From an uncultured Synergistia bacterium (GTDB lineage: Bacteria > Eremiobacterota > SpSt-956 > JAKJGF01), in contig CALARM010001065.1 of NCBI GenBank assembly GCA_937888925.1, forward strand, positions 1 to 6,843: a DNA stretch of 6,843 nt, written 5' to 3'. Position numbers and translations under genes: made by a program. Each line of letters opens with the position of its first letter. Positions within the stretch are counted from its first letter, which is position 1. Shown here piece after piece: positions 5,318 to 6,843 of the stretch. The notes under the pieces are model-generated. The model searched no databases. It saw only the letters and a program-made list of their open reading frames with translations, and was not told the origin of the DNA.

Positions 5318-6274
5318 CTAAAAGACTTCGGGAATAGTAATAAGTACTGTTATGAGATCTGCCAGCCCTTTAAGAGAAGCTTTTGTTCTTGGGACATGGG
5401 CTTCTTCTGCAGGAAGTGCCAGTGATATTGTGTGACACAGGGGAATAAATAGTGATGTCTGACTTCCTGTAAGGGAAGCCCCCATAGAAAGAGTGCATCC
5501 GCTTTTTACAAGTTTCTCATACATTGTAATGCCAAAAGACGGATCTATAAGGTTTTTCCCTTCGTAAAGCCTCATTATACATTGTTCAATATGTCCGCCT
5601 TCTACATTCTTAAATCCGGGAACATCACAGTTTACCATAAGTGAGAGAGAGCTTAACCTGTTATTTGCAAAATAGGCTCCTTTTTTTGCTGCAAACATAG
5701 AACATTCTTCTGCAAAAACAAGCATTACCGCAACATCAGACCTTTTCATCATAGATGCTGCCTCAATTACTCCGAAAGCAGTAACTCTCGGATCAATGGC
5801 TTTACCTTCAATCCATTCACCGTAAATAGAGGATTTTTCTTTAAAGGTGAAAACAGTTCTGAATGGCTGTAAATCCCTGCCATGTAACAGAAGGTCTCCT
5901 CCTGATATAATGCCATTGCAATCTCTTAAAGATGTGCCGTCATTATCCAGATAATCCATAGCAATCAGAGGTCTTTCTGCAAAGGTATAAGGTGTTGTAC
6001 CTATTATACGTGTCTTAAAGACTTTGCCGGATGGTACAGGTGACATTACTATACCGCCTATTTCATCTATATGTGACACATAGAGGATTCTTATCTGTTC
6101 CATAGTGCTTCCCGGAGGTAAAAGCAATAGAAATCCGTCTTCTTCCATATGGGAACTCCATGTGTTAAGCATTTCTCCTGCCCATTTTACTGCCGGGCCA
6201 CAGGCAGTTCCAACTGAAATAAGATCGCAGAATTCACATAGTTTTTCTATATTTATATTGTTAAATTTTTTCAT
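5318..6274 (-). CDS. M42-family metallopeptidase (glutamyl aminopeptidase/FrvX-like)
   Basis: The 318-residue protein resembles M42 cytoplasmic aminopeptidases, which form large assemblies and trim N-terminal residues from peptides using two metal ions. Expected ligands and catalytic residues can be placed: H68 in SHIDEIGGIV (67-76), D161 in GKAIDPRV (157-164), E189-E190 in FAEEC (187-191), D217 in MVNCDVPG (213-220) and H293 in EEAHVPR (290-296). It departs from the usual family pattern: the second Asp of DDR is Pro162, and the stretch after EE reads CSMFAAKKGA rather than VGLRGA. It is somewhat shorter than the usual 330-360 residues. The ATG at 6274 is 2 bases after the stop of the upstream methyltransferase, and its ribosome site (AGGA, complement of 6284-6287) lies inside that gene, so translation is probably coupled. 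I see no signal peptide. Peptidase fold is likely; substrate preference is unknown. Confidence 0.86.
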   Translation of the reverse strand: MKKFNNINIEKLCEFCDLISVGTACGPAVKWAGEMLNTWSSHMEEDGFLLLLPPGSTMEQIRILYVSHIDEIGGIVMSPVPSGKVFKTRIIGTTPYTFAERPLIAMDYLDNDGTSLRDCNGIISGGDLLLHGRDLQPFRTVFTFKEKSSIYGEWIEGKAIDPRVTAFGVIEAASMMKRSDVAVMLVFAEECSMFAAKKGAYFANNRLSSLSLMVNCDVPGFKNVEGGHIEQCIMRLYEGKNLIDPSFGITMYEKLVKSGCTLSMGASLTGSQTSLFIPLCHTISLALPAEEAHVPRTKASLKGLADLITVLITIPEVF

Positions 6275-6276
6275 AA

Positions 6277-6843
6277 TTAGACTTCCTTTCTCCCTGTAAA
6301 TGTTATTCTCGGACTTTTATCTGAACCGGGTCCGCAGTAATACCTGATATCTGTAAAACCTGCTTCTTTAAATAAACTGTACAGTTCTGAAACAGTAAAT
6401 AGCCTTACTGATTCATAATAGATTTTTTCCTCATTATTTTCTCTGATTTTTATTTCTTTTTCGACACGAAGACCGTCATTGGAGATCCATCTCCTGGAGA
6501 TTATCTCCTTTCCTTCATTACAGGCAGTATCTTCTGTAATTAAATTTTTTTCGATATAGGAGCGGTTCATATAGTCCAGTAAAAATGTACCTCCCGGAAT
6601 CAAAGAGCCTTTTACTTCTTCTAAAACCTTTAAATTTTCACTGTCTGAGAAAAAATAGCCAAAAGAAGTAAAAAGACTTAAGACCAGATGAAAATGTTGT
6701 CTGAAAGGAATATGCCTCATATCTCCCTGAATATAAGTAATATCCCTTCGGCCTTCCTGTGTCAATAGATCTATGGAAAGGTCTATACCGTAGAGGGATT
6801 TATATCCTGCTCTATGGAAGGCACGGAGATGCCGTCCCGTCCC
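6277..6843 (-). CDS. Class I SAM-dependent methyltransferase, partial (N terminus outside window)
   Basis: The frame stays open to the window edge, giving 188 C-terminal residues. A TTG at 6763-6765 could be taken for a start, but the sequence upstream of it continues as GTGRHLRAFHRAGYKSLYGI, which is motif I of the Rossmann methyltransferase fold, so the true start lies beyond 6843. Following motifs are GIDLS (end of beta-2), GDMRHIPF (beta-3), LVLSLFTSFGYF (beta-4) and LIPGGTFLLDYMN (beta-5 region), then a C-terminal part ending near ITFTGRKEV that resembles small-molecule methyltransferases. It would transfer a methyl group from S-adenosylmethionine; the acceptor cannot be told from sequence. 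It precedes the M42 peptidase by 2 bases in a likely operon. Confidence 0.9.
   Translation of the reverse strand, partial: GTGRHLRAFHRAGYKSLYGIDLSIDLLTQEGRRDITYIQGDMRHIPFRQHFHLVLSLFTSFGYFFSDSENLKVLEEVKGSLIPGGTFLLDYMNRSYIEKNLITEDTACNEGKEIISRRWISNDGLRVEKEIKIRENNEEKIYYESVRLFTVSELYSLFKEAGFTDIRYYCGPGSDKSPRITFTGRKEV

Noticed and set aside
1..6843. CRISPR array, tRNA, rRNA, transposase or reverse transcriptase
   Set aside because: I read both strands for regularly spaced repeats, tRNA-like cloverleaf ends and RT or transposase motifs and found none, so any DGR machinery must be outside the window.

Overview
The window is an AT-rich bacterial segment with clear Shine-Dalgarno sites and the standard bacterial code. 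It carries six genes. Five lie on the minus strand and one, a lone response regulator, on the plus strand. A zinc-ribbon Ser/Thr kinase fused to a SUMF1 domain, and a secreted L,D-transpeptidase with a long stalk-repeat tail, point to a signalling-rich uncultivated lineage with a peptidoglycan wall. From memory this style of kinase (GGM loop, YRDIKPSNIM, GYAPEEQY) fits Eremiobacterota/Xenobia-like genomes, but the window holds no marker that settles the taxonomy.

Layout from left to right. Bases 1-30 form an intrinsic terminator for minus-strand transcription. Bases 204-713 encode a Gly/Met-rich hydrophobic protein that I do not recognise. Bases 833-2644 encode the exported YkuD-type L,D-transpeptidase. 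Bases 2695-4443 encode the kinase-SUMF1 fusion, 50 bases upstream of the transpeptidase, so the two are probably co-transcribed. Bases 4444-4812 are a divergent, repeat-rich intergenic region. Bases 4813-5202 encode a CheY-like receiver on the plus strand. Bases 5203-5317 are a short convergent gap with heptamer repeats. Bases 5318-6274 encode an M42-type metallopeptidase, and 6277-6843 encode the C-terminal part of a class I SAM methyltransferase whose start lies beyond the window. Those two genes are 2 bases apart.

The main point of interest is the kinase-SUMF1 gene. The last ~40 codons of its C-type-lectin-like SUMF1 domain jump to 56% GC, lose coding-strand adenine, and replace the usual Asn-rich stretch with Ser/Cys/Tyr/Phe/Leu/Gly between conserved anchors (RGGS, CRS, P, GFRLA). 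That is the expected look of a variable region of a diversity-generating retroelement (DGR). No reverse transcriptase or template repeat is in the window, so any DGR would act from elsewhere. The kinase half keeps its catalytic Lys and Asp residues but has lost the alpha-C Glu, the third glycine of the nucleotide loop and the Gly of DFG. A possible reading is a cytoplasmic receptor with a diversified ligand-binding end and an altered kinase output, encoded next to a wall-modifying enzyme; this is inference.
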